Shown one piece after another: positions 16,699 through 24,899 of a stretch of DNA of 64,000 nucleotides. The stretch covers positions 496,001-560,000 of the forward strand of contig CAVQMN010000008.1 of assembly GCA_963713625.1 (NCBI GenBank). Reading direction: 5' to 3'. This DNA comes from Bog-756 sp963713625 (GTDB lineage Bacteria > Actinomycetota > Acidimicrobiia > Acidimicrobiales > RAAP-2). Every line of letters starts with the position of its first letter. Position 1 is the stretch's first letter. Below the pieces are notes generated by a model. The model was not told the origin of the DNA and did not search any database. It was given only the letters and a program-made list of their open reading frames with translations. The position numbers and the translations under genes were made by a program.

Positions 16699-16892
16699 CG
16701 GCCGCCACTCCGGTGCCCGCGGAACGGGATGAGAATGGCAGCCACGAAGACGACCACCATCAAGCCGATGAGAATCAGGTTGGCCACCGACATCTGGATG
16801 AATCCCCAATGGACGTAGTGACCGGGTCGGTTGAGATCGACGAGACTGCCGAAGATCCGGCTCATCATTGCGGGCAGCATGGGCACGGGCAT
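16695..16892 (-). CDS. Small single-TM subunit of the cytochrome b operon
   Basis: The 65-residue protein begins MPVPMLPAMMSRIFGSLVDL, then has one membrane helix (VANLILIGLMVVVFVAAILI) and a short basic end (PFRGHRSGGR). AGGAGG lies five bases before the ATG at 16892, the only strong ribosome site in this operon; the two following genes rely on 4-bp overlaps. A role as a small accessory or assembly subunit of the cytochrome b complex is inferred from position. Confidence 0.75.
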   Translation of the reverse strand: MPVPMLPAMMSRIFGSLVDLNRPGHYVHWGFIQMSVANLILIGLMVVVFVAAILIPFRGHRSGGR

Positions 16893-16909
16893 CAAGACCT
16901 CCTGGGGCC

Positions 16910-16915
16910 AGGGTA
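16910..16915 (-). promoter_or_regulatory. Putative -10 (TACCCT) of the cytochrome b operon
   Basis: TACCCT on the minus strand lies 17 bases before the operon's first ATG, leaving a leader just long enough for the AGGAGG. Confidence 0.3.
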
Positions 16916-17116
16916 CGGGTGGGGCTGCGGAAGGGCTAGGGCCGAAAGTCCCTTGCCGGCCAGGATTCCCGGCGGTCAGGCAGCAGAACGCCGGATACCT
17001 TCACCCACCGCGGCGGCAGGCGTCGACGCGGATCGGGTCGGCGATCACCACTGATCGACGGGTGCGCCACCCGATCGGGAAGGCGAATCTGGTACGAGAC
17101 GGTCCCGGGCCGTGCG

Positions 17117-18802
17117 TCAGGCGGACCGCGACAGGTAGCTGTGGACGGACCGGACGGCGCTGGAGCCCTCCCCCACCGCCGAGGCCACCCGCTTCATGGA
17201 ATCGGACCGCACATCTCCGACGGCGAACACCCCGGGCAGGGACGTCTCGAAGGGCAACGGTGCCCTCTCGACGAACAACGGATCGACCAGAGTGTCCCGA
17301 TCGAGCGACCGGTCGGTGCGGATGAATCCACTCTGATCCAGGACGACCGAGTCCCCCAACCAGGATGTGGCCGGCACCGCGCCGATGAAGCAGAACACCG
17401 CGGCGCAGGTCCGTATCTGATGCGCCCCGGTCGCCGTGTGCTCCAAGGTCACCTCTTCCAGATGGGTGGTTCCCCCGAGCGCCCGCACCTCTGTCTCGGT
17501 GACCACGTCGATCCGGGGTTCGGCGCCGATGCGGTCGATGAGGTAGCGGGACATGGTGTCGGACAGATCGGAGCGACGGATGACAATCGAGACATTGCAG
17601 CTGGCCTGACTCAGGAAGATGGCGGCCTGCCCAGCAGAGTTCCCGCCCCCCACGACCACGACGTCACTGCCGGCACACGTCCTCGACTCGAGATCGGTGG
17701 CGGCGTAGAAGACGCCGTTGCCCTCGAACGTCTCGAGGTTCGGGATGTCGAGTCTCCGGTACCGGGCACCGGTGGCGACGATGACCGACCGGCACGGGAT
17801 CTCGCTGTTGTCGGTCAGGGTGACCACGTGGAACCCGTCCTCGACCCGGAGTGCGGAAGCCTCGCATGGGCTCACCAGCCATGCCCCCAGCCGTTGGGCC
17901 TGAATGGCCGTCCGGGCGGCCAGGTCGCCACCGGAAATACCGTTCGGGAAGCCTGCGTAGTTCTCGATCCGAGAGCTCGAGCCAGCTTGTCCTCCCGGTC
18001 CGACGGCATCGAGGGACACGGTGTCCAGTCCCTCGGACGCACCGTAGACCGAGGCGGCCAGGCCGGCCGGGCCCACTCCCACCACCACCAGGTCGAAGGT
18101 GCGGCCGGGTACCGGGTGATAGGTCAGCCCGAGCAGTTCGGCGAACTCCCCCGGTGTCGGGTGCCGGAGGACGGCCGTCGAGGTGACGACGACCGGGGTG
18201 TCGACCGGTCGGAGGCCCATGCTGGCCAGAAGTACTTCGACATCGTCGGCTTCCTCCAGATCGATCCACGAGTGGGCGAGCCGGTTCCGGGAGGCAAAAG
18301 TTCGAAGGGCCAGGGCCTCGGGCGAGTAGCGCGAGCCGATGATCCGCACGGCAGACGCGGCCGAACTGGTTCGGAGTGCCTCCCGCCGGGCGATCAGCGC
18401 GGCGAAGATGATGTCGGAGATCGTGGGCTTGGTGGCCATCATCCGCCTGAAGGCGTCGTGGGGAATGGCGAGCACCAGCCCGGCCTGGTCGACCCGGGCG
18501 GTCAGAAAGCTCCGCTGGCCGGTCAGCAGCCCCAACTCGCCGATGAACTGTCCATCGGTGTAGCTGACGATGACCTCCTCGGAGTCGTCATCCCGGACGA
18601 TCGTGATCCCCCCTCGGAGGACCACGAACATGTCCCACACCTCGGTGCCGGCCCGGTAGAGCACCTCGCCGGCGGCAACCTCTCGCACGGTCCCGAACTC
18701 GGCCAACTGGTCGAGGTGATCGGGGTCGAGGACGGGAAAGCGGACGTTGTCGGCATCGGCCTCGATGAGCGGACGTCGTCTCGGTGGCTCGTCGACGGGC
18801 AC
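17117..18802 (-). CDS. cNMP-binding / thioredoxin-reductase-like fusion flavoprotein
   Basis: The 561-residue protein has three parts. Residues about 20-140 are a cyclic-nucleotide-binding domain (VLYRAGTEVWDMFVVLRGG, GQFIGELGLLTGQRSF). Residues 150-225 are a thioredoxin/glutaredoxin-like domain lacking a CxxC. Residues 235-555 are a TrxB-like pyridine nucleotide oxidoreductase with FAD motif VVVGVGPAGLAASVYG, NADPH motif VVVVGGGNSAGQAA, and GVFAVGDVRSDSMKRVASA. Where thioredoxin reductase has its redox-active CATC, this protein reads YAATDLESRTCAG, so the disulphide is missing. It probably moves electrons from NADPH by another route, gated by cyclic nucleotide. It starts with GTG 18802. Confidence 0.85.
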   Translation of the reverse strand: MPVDEPPRRRPLIEADADNVRFPVLDPDHLDQLAEFGTVREVAAGEVLYRAGTEVWDMFVVLRGGITIVRDDDSEEVIVSYTDGQFIGELGLLTGQRSFLTARVDQAGLVLAIPHDAFRRMMATKPTISDIIFAALIARREALRTSSAASAVRIIGSRYSPEALALRTFASRNRLAHSWIDLEEADDVEVLLASMGLRPVDTPVVVTSTAVLRHPTPGEFAELLGLTYHPVPGRTFDLVVVGVGPAGLAASVYGASEGLDTVSLDAVGPGGQAGSSSRIENYAGFPNGISGGDLAARTAIQAQRLGAWLVSPCEASALRVEDGFHVVTLTDNSEIPCRSVIVATGARYRRLDIPNLETFEGNGVFYAATDLESRTCAGSDVVVVGGGNSAGQAAIFLSQASCNVSIVIRRSDLSDTMSRYLIDRIGAEPRIDVVTETEVRALGGTTHLEEVTLEHTATGAHQIRTCAAVFCFIGAVPATSWLGDSVVLDQSGFIRTDRSLDRDTLVDPLFVERAPLPFETSLPGVFAVGDVRSDSMKRVASAVGEGSSAVRSVHSYLSRSA

Positions 18803-18845
18803 GGCCTCATCTTCTCAGATCGCATTCCCCGTGTGCACAGGTTGG

Positions 18846-18851
18846 TAGGGT
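18846..18851 (+). promoter_or_regulatory. Leaderless-type -10 element (TAGGGT)
   Basis: TAGGGT is six bases from the ATG at 18858, with no SD. Confidence 0.45.
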
Positions 18852-18857
18852 TCGCCC

Positions 18858-19778
18858 ATGGCGTCCGGATGGCCTGCGCTTCCCTTCCCGGCGTGGAAGG
18901 CGACCTGCGACACCCTCCACGCCCACACCCAGGTGCTCGGGAAGCTGGCCGTGGCGCTGGCGCCACCCGAGCCCCAGCTCCAGCACGCCGCGCTCCGGCT
19001 CACGGCCCGAGGGTGGGAGACCGCGCCGCTTCCTGCGCCCGACGGCTCGGGGGCGTTGGTGGTGGCCCTCGATCTCCGCACCCACGAAGCCGTCGTCGAA
19101 CACGATGACCGGCCCGCCCGTCGGGTCCCACTGACCCCCGACCGCTCCGTCGGGGAGGTCACCCGTGACGTGATGGGCGCGGTTCGATCCCTGGGCGGTC
19201 CGGTCGAGATCGATCCGACCCCGCAGGAGGTGGAGTGGACCGTGCCTCTGGACGAAGACGAAGAGCACGCCCGCTACGATCCGGGCCGGGTGGCCGCCTA
19301 CTTCGATGCGGCCGCCCGGGCTGCGCTCGTGCTCGCCGCCTTCCGCGCCCCGTACCGGGGACGTTCGACACCGGTCAATGCGTGGTGGGGTTCGTTCGAC
19401 CTGGCCACCACCTTGTACTCGGGCCAGCCGGCCGCTCCCCCGGCAGGGGACTTCATCACCCGCAACGCCATGGACGCCCAGGAGGTGGCCGTCGGATGGT
19501 GGCCTGGTGACCCGCGCTACGGAAAGGCAGCCTTCTACGCCTACGCCCATCCGGCACCGGAAGGAATGGGCTCGGGAGTCCTGTCCCCCGACCTGGCCCG
19601 CTGGGACCCGACGCTCGGGGAGTTCATCCTGGATTGGGACGACGTCATCTCGAGCCCCGACCCTCATGGAACGGCCCTCGAGTTCGCCCGATCGGCGTTC
19701 CGTCATGCGTGCCTGATGTGCGCGTGGGACACCGGTCTGGCGGCCAGCGCGGAGGGAGTCCCACCCCCGGTGGCCTGA
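18858..19778 (+). CDS. DUF5996 family protein
   Basis: The 306-residue protein matches the DUF5996 family as I know it. It opens with LPFPAWKATCDTLHAHTQVLGKL, with conserved WKATCDTLH and QVLGK, followed by the LTARGWETAPLP segment. The central STPVNAWWGSFDLATTLYSG and the C-terminal FILDWDDVISSPDPHGTALEF region complete it. It has no membrane segment. The biochemical function of the family is unknown. The ATG at 18858 fits the TAGGGT hexamer six bases upstream and the domain start. It diverges from the cNMP-flavoprotein gene by 55 bases. Confidence 0.8.
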   Translation: MASGWPALPFPAWKATCDTLHAHTQVLGKLAVALAPPEPQLQHAALRLTARGWETAPLPAPDGSGALVVALDLRTHEAVVEHDDRPARRVPLTPDRSVGEVTRDVMGAVRSLGGPVEIDPTPQEVEWTVPLDEDEEHARYDPGRVAAYFDAAARAALVLAAFRAPYRGRSTPVNAWWGSFDLATTLYSGQPAAPPAGDFITRNAMDAQEVAVGWWPGDPRYGKAAFYAYAHPAPEGMGSGVLSPDLARWDPTLGEFILDWDDVISSPDPHGTALEFARSAFRHACLMCAWDTGLAASAEGVPPPVA

Positions 19779-19833
19779 GCACTCCCCGGTCCGACACCTC
19801 CCTTCACTCCGAACGGCCCACGTCGAGAACTGC

Positions 19834-19839
19834 GACAAT
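19834..19839 (+). promoter_or_regulatory. Leaderless-type -10 element (GACAAT)
   Basis: GACAAT is six bases from the ATG at 19846; no SD is present. The first base departs from the TAnnnT consensus. Confidence 0.35.
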
Positions 19840-19845
19840 GGCCGG

Positions 19846-20559
19846 ATGGGTCGGGCGACCGTGCGGCGACACGGCGGGGTCGAATACGGATGCGGCCAAT
19901 CGCTCGATATCTATGAACCGGCACATCCGGGCGGATCGGTGGCCGTGCTCCTGTGGCACGGAAGGGGCCGGAACGAACGGGATGTGCTGGAGCCGCTGGC
20001 TCACCGGATCGCCGCGGCCGGCGTGGTCACAATCGTTCCCGACTGGAGTTGTGATGACGGCGGAAGGGGCAAGCACGATCTGACCGCTTCACTGGCCTTC
20101 TCCCGTGACCTGGCCGCCCGAGGTGGCCCCTCTCGGCTGGTCCTGGCCGGATGGTCCTTCGGGGCCAACGCCGGGCTGGACGTCGTCTTCCGGACCGCCA
20201 TCCTCGGGGGCTGGCGTCCCGACGCCTTCATCGGGATCTCGGGCGGCTTCGACGATTCGCCCTACCGCCAACAGCCCCCATCCGGACTGGCCGCCGACCC
20301 TTCCGTCCCCGTCCTTCTGATCCACGGCTCCCTCGATGAGGTCGTGCCCGTGGAGCGGGCCCGGCTCACCTTCGACGCCCTCCGGGAGGCGGGCTGGGAC
20401 GTCGTGCTGCGGGAGGTCGAGACCGACCATGCCGGTGCCATCGGCACCGTCTACGATCCCACCTCCCACCGATGCCTGCCGACTGGTGACCCCTTGCGCC
20501 TGGAGCTGTTGACGTCGATCGCGGGCTGGGTGTCGGAGTTCGCGTTGGCCGTGCGATGA
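19846..20559 (+). CDS. Alpha/beta hydrolase, dienelactone-hydrolase-like
   Basis: The 237-residue cytoplasmic hydrolase has the complete triad: nucleophile Ser in GWSFGANAG, Asp in HGSLDEVVPVERA, and His in VETDHAGAIG. The oxyanion region is LLWHGRGRNERDV. The late acid-to-histidine spacing fits the dienelactone hydrolase/BAAT-like group. There is no signal peptide, so it acts inside the cell on an ester, lactone or thioester that cannot be named. The start at 19846 fits a leaderless promoter. Confidence 0.75.
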   Translation: MGRATVRRHGGVEYGCGQSLDIYEPAHPGGSVAVLLWHGRGRNERDVLEPLAHRIAAAGVVTIVPDWSCDDGGRGKHDLTASLAFSRDLAARGGPSRLVLAGWSFGANAGLDVVFRTAILGGWRPDAFIGISGGFDDSPYRQQPPSGLAADPSVPVLLIHGSLDEVVPVERARLTFDALREAGWDVVLREVETDHAGAIGTVYDPTSHRCLPTGDPLRLELLTSIAGWVSEFALAVR

Positions 20560-20586
20560 GAGCCCGCGCCGCGTCACCCGACGGGT

Positions 20587-21099
20587 CTAGCCGCCTCGGC
20601 TGCCGTTCCCTCCGCCATCCGGTCCCGGGTTTCGCCTCCAGGTCTGGAACCGGATGGCCGGCGTGTCGGGGACGGGCGGGGAGGGCTCGTCACTGACCAT
20701 CCGGAATGCAGACTCGAAGGGCGGGAACCGTTTGGTGCAGTGGAAGTCGCCCGCAACCCGGGTCAGCTGGAGCTCCTCGACCGCCGGGAGTGTCCGGGCG
20801 TAGAGCTGGGCTCCGCCGATGATCCAGACGCCGGCGCCCGCACCCCCGGTCAGAAAAGAATCCACGTCGGCGACGGGTACGAATCCGGAACGGAGCGTGG
20901 TACCACTCCTGGTGGCCACAAAGTTGGTGCCGCCCGACAGTGGCTGGTCGAACTCCGAATAGGTGGCGTAGCCCATCAGTACGTCGGACGAGGCGACGGT
21001 GGCCCGAAAGTGCGCGACGTCCGCGGCCACATGCCAGGGGATGCCGCTATCGGTGGCCAATCCGAGCCGGTCGTCCATCGCCGCCACGGCACAGATCAT
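20587..21099 (-). CDS. folA: Dihydrofolate reductase
   Basis: The enzyme reduces dihydrofolate to tetrahydrofolate with NADPH, supporting thymidylate and purine synthesis. The N-terminal MICAVAAMDDRLGLATDSGI, the conserved WHVAADVAHFRATV (Asp for proton donation), VLMGYATYSEF and the NADPH-binding WIIGGAQLYARTLP are all present. The 170-residue length is usual. The ATG at 21099 lies seven bases after a TAGGCT hexamer without an SD, so the message is probably leaderless. No thymidylate synthase gene adjoins it, which is unusual but not rare in this phylum. Confidence 0.85.
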   Translation of the reverse strand: MICAVAAMDDRLGLATDSGIPWHVAADVAHFRATVASSDVLMGYATYSEFDQPLSGGTNFVATRSGTTLRSGFVPVADVDSFLTGGAGAGVWIIGGAQLYARTLPAVEELQLTRVAGDFHCTKRFPPFESAFRMVSDEPSPPVPDTPAIRFQTWRRNPGPDGGGNGSRGG

Positions 21100-21106
21100 C
21101 TCTCGA

Positions 21107-21112
21107 AGCCTA
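21107..21112 (-). promoter_or_regulatory. Leaderless-type -10 element (TAGGCT) of folA
   Basis: TAGGCT on the minus strand is seven bases from the ATG at 21099. It overlaps the stop region of the upstream 105-aa gene. Confidence 0.45.
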
Positions 21113-21427
21113 GGGGCGGCGATGGGCCGTGCGGCAGTTCCGCTGGTTCACGCGCCGACTCCGAACACCTCTGGCGTTCCCCCTCGGACCGGATGGGTCC
21201 GCCTCAGCCCCGGTCCGATGCCGGGCCGGCACGGCGTCGCCCCTCCCCGAGACAGAGCAGCCGACGTTGTCGCGGAGAGAACTGAGCTCATCGAGGGTGT
21301 GGAGAAGTCGTGCCTGGGTCAGCGCCAGTACGGTTCCGATGCCGGTGCCGTCACGTTGGTAGCGGTCGTGCTGGAACTGCGCCTCTTCCCGCCATTCCTC
21401 GATTCGTTCGGGTGTCAGGTACGCCAT
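21110..21427 (-). CDS. Hypothetical protein, 105 aa
   Basis: GGAGG lies six bases before the ATG at 21427, a good start. The first half (MAYLTPERIEEWREEAQFQH, then TQARLLHTLDELSSL) is a well-formed charged helical protein. The second half is Arg/Gly/Ser-rich and low in structure, so the true C terminus may be a disordered tail. The stop overlaps the folA promoter. No function can be assigned. Confidence 0.5.
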   Translation of the reverse strand: MAYLTPERIEEWREEAQFQHDRYQRDGTGIGTVLALTQARLLHTLDELSSLRDNVGCSVSGRGDAVPARHRTGAEADPSGPRGNARGVRSRRVNQRNCRTAHRRP

Positions 21428-21571
21428 CTCGGTCCTCCGTGAGCGTGTCCAACGGCCAGTTGTCGAAGCCGGGTGGAAGTTTTGGTGAACTCCGTCGCCC
21501 CGGACTTTAGATGGTGAGGTGGTGGGCCGCCTGAGGCCAACCGTAGGGCCAGCTGTGAAACGGCGGGCGCC

Positions 21572-22405
21572 TCAGCCCAGCCGGATCACGGCAAGTTGGG
21601 TGCCTTGGGCCACCAGGCGACCGGTACGGTCCCAGATCCAGCAGGATTCGTCGACCCGCCGGCCGTCGATGAGCTGGGCGCGCTGCAGGACGCGGACGGG
21701 GCCCGGCGCGGGAAGGGCCCGGACGTACACGGTGAGTTCGAGCGTGGGCACCCAGCCTGAGAACTCGATCTCGAAGGTGGCCGGCGGATAGGCATCGACG
21801 GCGAACACCAGCGAAACCGGATCGAACGGCTCCTCGCCCGGGAGCGCCAGCCAGCCCCGCAGCTCCCCGCTGCCACCCGGCGTGCCGGTGGTGAATCCTG
21901 TCGACCCCGGCTCCAGACAGACCTCGATCTGATCGAGGATGGCTACCGGGCTACCGTCCGGCGTGGCCGGCCTCAAGCGGACACACTCTTCGACATCGGC
22001 CCGGCCGGCAGCCGGCAGCCCCCGGTCCCAGTAGGGCGTGGCCGCGGCGTCGAGCTCACCGGTGGTCACCACCGCCTCGACGCAGGCCTGACCGTCCTGG
22101 CTCATCCGGGCCCGGACCTGGCTGGCCGTCCGGCCGGCCCGGAGGAGTTCGGCGGTGATGACCACCGGGCCCGGTTCGGGCGGATGGAGATAGTGCGCGC
22201 TGGCCGCAATGACATGGGGGTGGGCACCGACCGACACGGCGGCCCGGGCCAGCATGGCCAGGAGGTAGCCCCCGTTCGGCTTGCCCACGATGGTCCATGA
22301 CGGGTCGACCTGGGCCGTGAAGCCCCCCGACCCGTCGGACACCACCCCGCTGACCACCGAGAATCCCTCTGCTTCCACCTCGGACACCGTAGTGGGTTGC
22401 GTCAT
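21572..22405 (-). CDS. Acyl-CoA thioesterase family protein (TesB-like double hotdog)
   Basis: The protein hydrolyses acyl-CoA or a related thioester. The conserved N-terminal hotdog signature WTIVGKPNGGYLLAMLARA is present with HPHVIAASAHYLHPPEPG and the ELLRAGRTASQVRARMSQDG strand. The C-terminal hotdog holds PPATFEIEFSGWVPTLELTV. The coordinates use the ATG at 22405. However, that ATG lies inside the spacer of the minus-strand promoter described at 22386-22414, and the promoter geometry instead favours the GTG at 22378, giving 268 residues. It is divergent from an exporter gene with which it shares a palindromic promoter. Confidence 0.8.
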   Translation of the reverse strand: MTQPTTVSEVEAEGFSVVSGVVSDGSGGFTAQVDPSWTIVGKPNGGYLLAMLARAAVSVGAHPHVIAASAHYLHPPEPGPVVITAELLRAGRTASQVRARMSQDGQACVEAVVTTGELDAAATPYWDRGLPAAGRADVEECVRLRPATPDGSPVAILDQIEVCLEPGSTGFTTGTPGGSGELRGWLALPGEEPFDPVSLVFAVDAYPPATFEIEFSGWVPTLELTVYVRALPAPGPVRVLQRAQLIDGRRVDESCWIWDRTGRLVAQGTQLAVIRLG

Positions 22406-22425
22406 AGAACGCAATCCCCTACAGT
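22386..22425. promoter_or_regulatory. Symmetric overlapping divergent promoters
   Basis: The plus-strand promoter has TTGCGT (22397-22402), a 17-base spacer and TACAGT (22420-22425), with ATG seven bases on (22433). The minus-strand promoter has TTGCGT (complement of 22409-22414), a 17-base spacer and TACGGT (complement of 22386-22391), with GTG seven bases on (22378). The region 22389-22422 is an inverted repeat with 12 of 14 arm positions matching and a six-base centre, so it may also be a repressor operator. The two promoters share the same DNA and cannot both be occupied. Confidence 0.7.
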
Positions 22426-22432
22426 AAGTTCC

Positions 22433-23911
22433 ATGACGGAATCCAGTGGCTCCGGTCAGGTGGCCCCGGGGAACGGATCGGGGGCCAGCCCCCGCCAGGT
22501 GCTGCTCATCGTCTGCGCCGGGGTCGTGCTGGCCAGTCTCGATCTGTTCATCGTCAACGTCGCCCTCCCCCAGATCGCCCACGACCTCGGGGCGAAGAAC
22601 CTGGGCGAACTGTCCTGGGTGCTCAACGGGTACGCCATCGTCTACGCGTCCCTCCTCGTCTTCTTCGGAAAGTTGGCCGACCGTTACCGTCGCGATCGCG
22701 GCTTTCTCCTCGGGGTGGCCCTGTTCACCGCGGCCTCGGCGGCGTGTGCGGCATCGAGCAGTGTGGGGATGCTGATCGGTTTCCGGATGGTGCAGGCCGC
22801 CGGAGCCGCCCTGCTCACCCCGACGTCTCTGGCGCTCGTCCTGGCCTCGTACCGGCCCGAACAACGGCAGGGCGCGGTGCGGGCCTGGACGGCCTCCGGT
22901 GGGCTGGCCGCCGCCCTCGGTCCGGTGGTGGGCGGGTTGCTGGTGGCGGCCAGTTGGCGGTGGGTCTTTCTGGTCAATGTGCCCGTCGGCCTGGCCGCGC
23001 TGGTTGTCGGATGGCGCCGACTCCCCCACATCGCGGGTCACGAGTCGGAACGGCCCGACTCGCTCGGTGTCGTCCTCTCCACCGCCGGTATCGGCCTGCT
23101 CACCTTCGGCATCGTCGAGGGCAGCAACTGGGGTTGGGGCTCGGCCGTCATCCTCGGATCGCTCGGCGGAGCCGCCGTCCTGATCGGCCTCTTTGTCCTC
23201 CATTGCCTCACCAGCCGCAACCCGCTGGTGAGCCCGCTGCTCTTCCGGTCGAGGGCATTCACCGGGTCGTCGATCGTCGCCCTTTTCTTCTCCGCCGCCT
23301 TCGGGGGCATGCTCCTGTCGATCGTGCTCTGGGAGCAGGAAGTCTGGGGGTGGTCTGCCCTCCGGGCCGGACTGGCCATCGCTCCGGGACCCCTCATGGT
23401 CCCGCTCATGTCCTTCGTCGTGGCCGGTCGACTGATCGCTCGCTACGGGCCGGCGGTGGTCATCGGCCTCGGCAGTGTGGCGTTCGCCGCCGGGGTGTCG
23501 TGGTGGGCCATCGCCGTCGGGCTCCAACCCGATTACGTTTCGGATGTCCTCGGAGGGATGATCCTCACCGGCATCGGTGTCGGCCTCACGCTCCCCACCA
23601 TGATGGCGACGGCATCGTCTTCCCTGCCTCCACCTTCATTCGCGACCGGCTCCGCGGTCATCAACATGATCCGCCAGACCGGCTTGGCTCTCGGCGTCGC
23701 CGCGCTGGTTGCCGTCCTCGGCACCGCCGCCGCCCACAGCGTGGCCGAACTCGATGCCTTCCGCCGCGGCTGGTGGTTCATCGCCGGCATCTCGTTCCTC
23801 GGCGTCATCCCCGCCCTCACCCTCCTCCGGAGGAAGCGGACGGTGTCGGACGGACCGGGTCGGGATCCGGTCACCGAGTCCGATGCCCCCCTGCTCGTGG
23901 TGGCCGACTAG
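22433..23911 (+). CDS. DHA2-family MFS transporter
   Basis: The 492-residue exporter has the same architecture as the transporter at 11-12.5 kb. Helix 1 reads LASLDLFIVNVALPQIAHDL, motif A is FFGKLADRYRRDRGF, and motif C is QAAGAALLTPTSLALVLASY. About fourteen membrane helices can be drawn, with a short soluble end. The start at 22433 is set by the -35/-10 pair described above and the lack of an SD. Pairing with a divergent thioesterase suggests handling of a lipophilic acid or acyl compound; that is inference. Confidence 0.85.
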   Translation: MTESSGSGQVAPGNGSGASPRQVLLIVCAGVVLASLDLFIVNVALPQIAHDLGAKNLGELSWVLNGYAIVYASLLVFFGKLADRYRRDRGFLLGVALFTAASAACAASSSVGMLIGFRMVQAAGAALLTPTSLALVLASYRPEQRQGAVRAWTASGGLAAALGPVVGGLLVAASWRWVFLVNVPVGLAALVVGWRRLPHIAGHESERPDSLGVVLSTAGIGLLTFGIVEGSNWGWGSAVILGSLGGAAVLIGLFVLHCLTSRNPLVSPLLFRSRAFTGSSIVALFFSAAFGGMLLSIVLWEQEVWGWSALRAGLAIAPGPLMVPLMSFVVAGRLIARYGPAVVIGLGSVAFAAGVSWWAIAVGLQPDYVSDVLGGMILTGIGVGLTLPTMMATASSSLPPPSFATGSAVINMIRQTGLALGVAALVAVLGTAAAHSVAELDAFRRGWWFIAGISFLGVIPALTLLRRKRTVSDGPGRDPVTESDAPLLVVAD

Positions 23912-23979
23912 TCCGAGGAGGCCGCGCAGGCCTGCGCCCGCACACCCGAGGCGGACCGCCGGCCGCGTGACGGTTCAGC

Positions 23980-24705
23980 TCACCCTTCGGTCAACTGCGC
24001 CGGAGCCGGAGGGGCGGTCTCGGCCTTGAGCGCGGCCAGCTCCTTGTCCACCTCGGCCGCGGAGCCGGCTTCGTCGAGCTCTTTTTGGATGTCATCGGTG
24101 GGGCCCCCGACGTCCTCGAGCACGCCGGATTGGAGCAGCTCGTCCATGGCGCCCGCGTGGGCCTGCATGGTGGCGATCTTGTCCTGGGCCCGCTGGAGCG
24201 CCTCCCCGGAGTCACCGAACGTCTTCGAGATCCCCGCTGTGCTCTCGTCCACGGAGCTGACCGCCTTGGCCGCGGTGTACTGGGCCTTCAACACCTCTTT
24301 CTGGGTCCGGAACTCGTTCACCCTCTTCTGGAGGGCCTGGAGGGTGGTCTCGAGCTTCTGCTCCTGCTCGGTGAGTTGCTGGTGCTGGGGCTCCATGCCG
24401 TCGATCTGGGCCTGGGCCGCGGCCTTGCGGGAGAGCGCTTCTTTGGCCAGGTCCTCCTTCCCCTGGGACAGCGCCGCCCGGGCCTGGTCCTGGAGGTGGT
24501 CCACGGTGTGCTGGAGCTGCTGTTCCTGCAGCTCGATCTGCTTGCGCGAGGCGGCGATGTCCACGAGCGCACGACGAACCTGGGTGATCTGGTCGAGCAT
24601 CTGCTCGTAGGAGAGGTCGAGCATCTCGTCGGGCTTCTCGGCGGCGTCAAGGGCTTTGTTGGCTTTGGCCTGCACGATGTCGTGGGCCCGTTGGAAGAGG
24701 GACAT
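23980..24705 (-). CDS. pspA: PspA/IM30 family protein
   Basis: The 241-residue protein is almost entirely coiled coil, as in PspA, which binds stressed membranes from the cytoplasmic side and forms oligomeric scaffolds. It begins MSLFQRAHDIVQAKANKALD (amphipathic N-terminal helix) followed by EKPDEMLDLSYEQML, then long Gln/Glu/Lys helices. The C-terminal part ends in a proline-rich tail. AAGGAG precedes the ATG at 24705 by nine bases. No pspBC or clgR-like gene is adjacent; it stands alone between two unrelated units. Confidence 0.85.
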   Translation of the reverse strand: MSLFQRAHDIVQAKANKALDAAEKPDEMLDLSYEQMLDQITQVRRALVDIAASRKQIELQEQQLQHTVDHLQDQARAALSQGKEDLAKEALSRKAAAQAQIDGMEPQHQQLTEQEQKLETTLQALQKRVNEFRTQKEVLKAQYTAAKAVSSVDESTAGISKTFGDSGEALQRAQDKIATMQAHAGAMDELLQSGVLEDVGGPTDDIQKELDEAGSAAEVDKELAALKAETAPPAPAQLTEG

Positions 24706-24899
24706 TTCGCTGCGCTCCTTGTCGACGGATGACGGAGACCACCTCGGTTCCCGGTCGCCAGCCCAGAGGCTACCGCCTGGTCCGATGCCCACGAGGGTCG
24801 GTGGGTGCCCGATGGCCCCGACGGTGCATCCCACGGCATAACCGACGGTCCGTCCGGGTTGTAGGGACGAAGGAGGGGCGAGGACCCGGAGGAGACGCG

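Noticed and set aside
22406..23527. Minus-strand extension of the thioesterase frame into the exporter
   Set aside because: The extension is a charged, repetitive shadow of the MFS gene; the divergent promoter separates the two.
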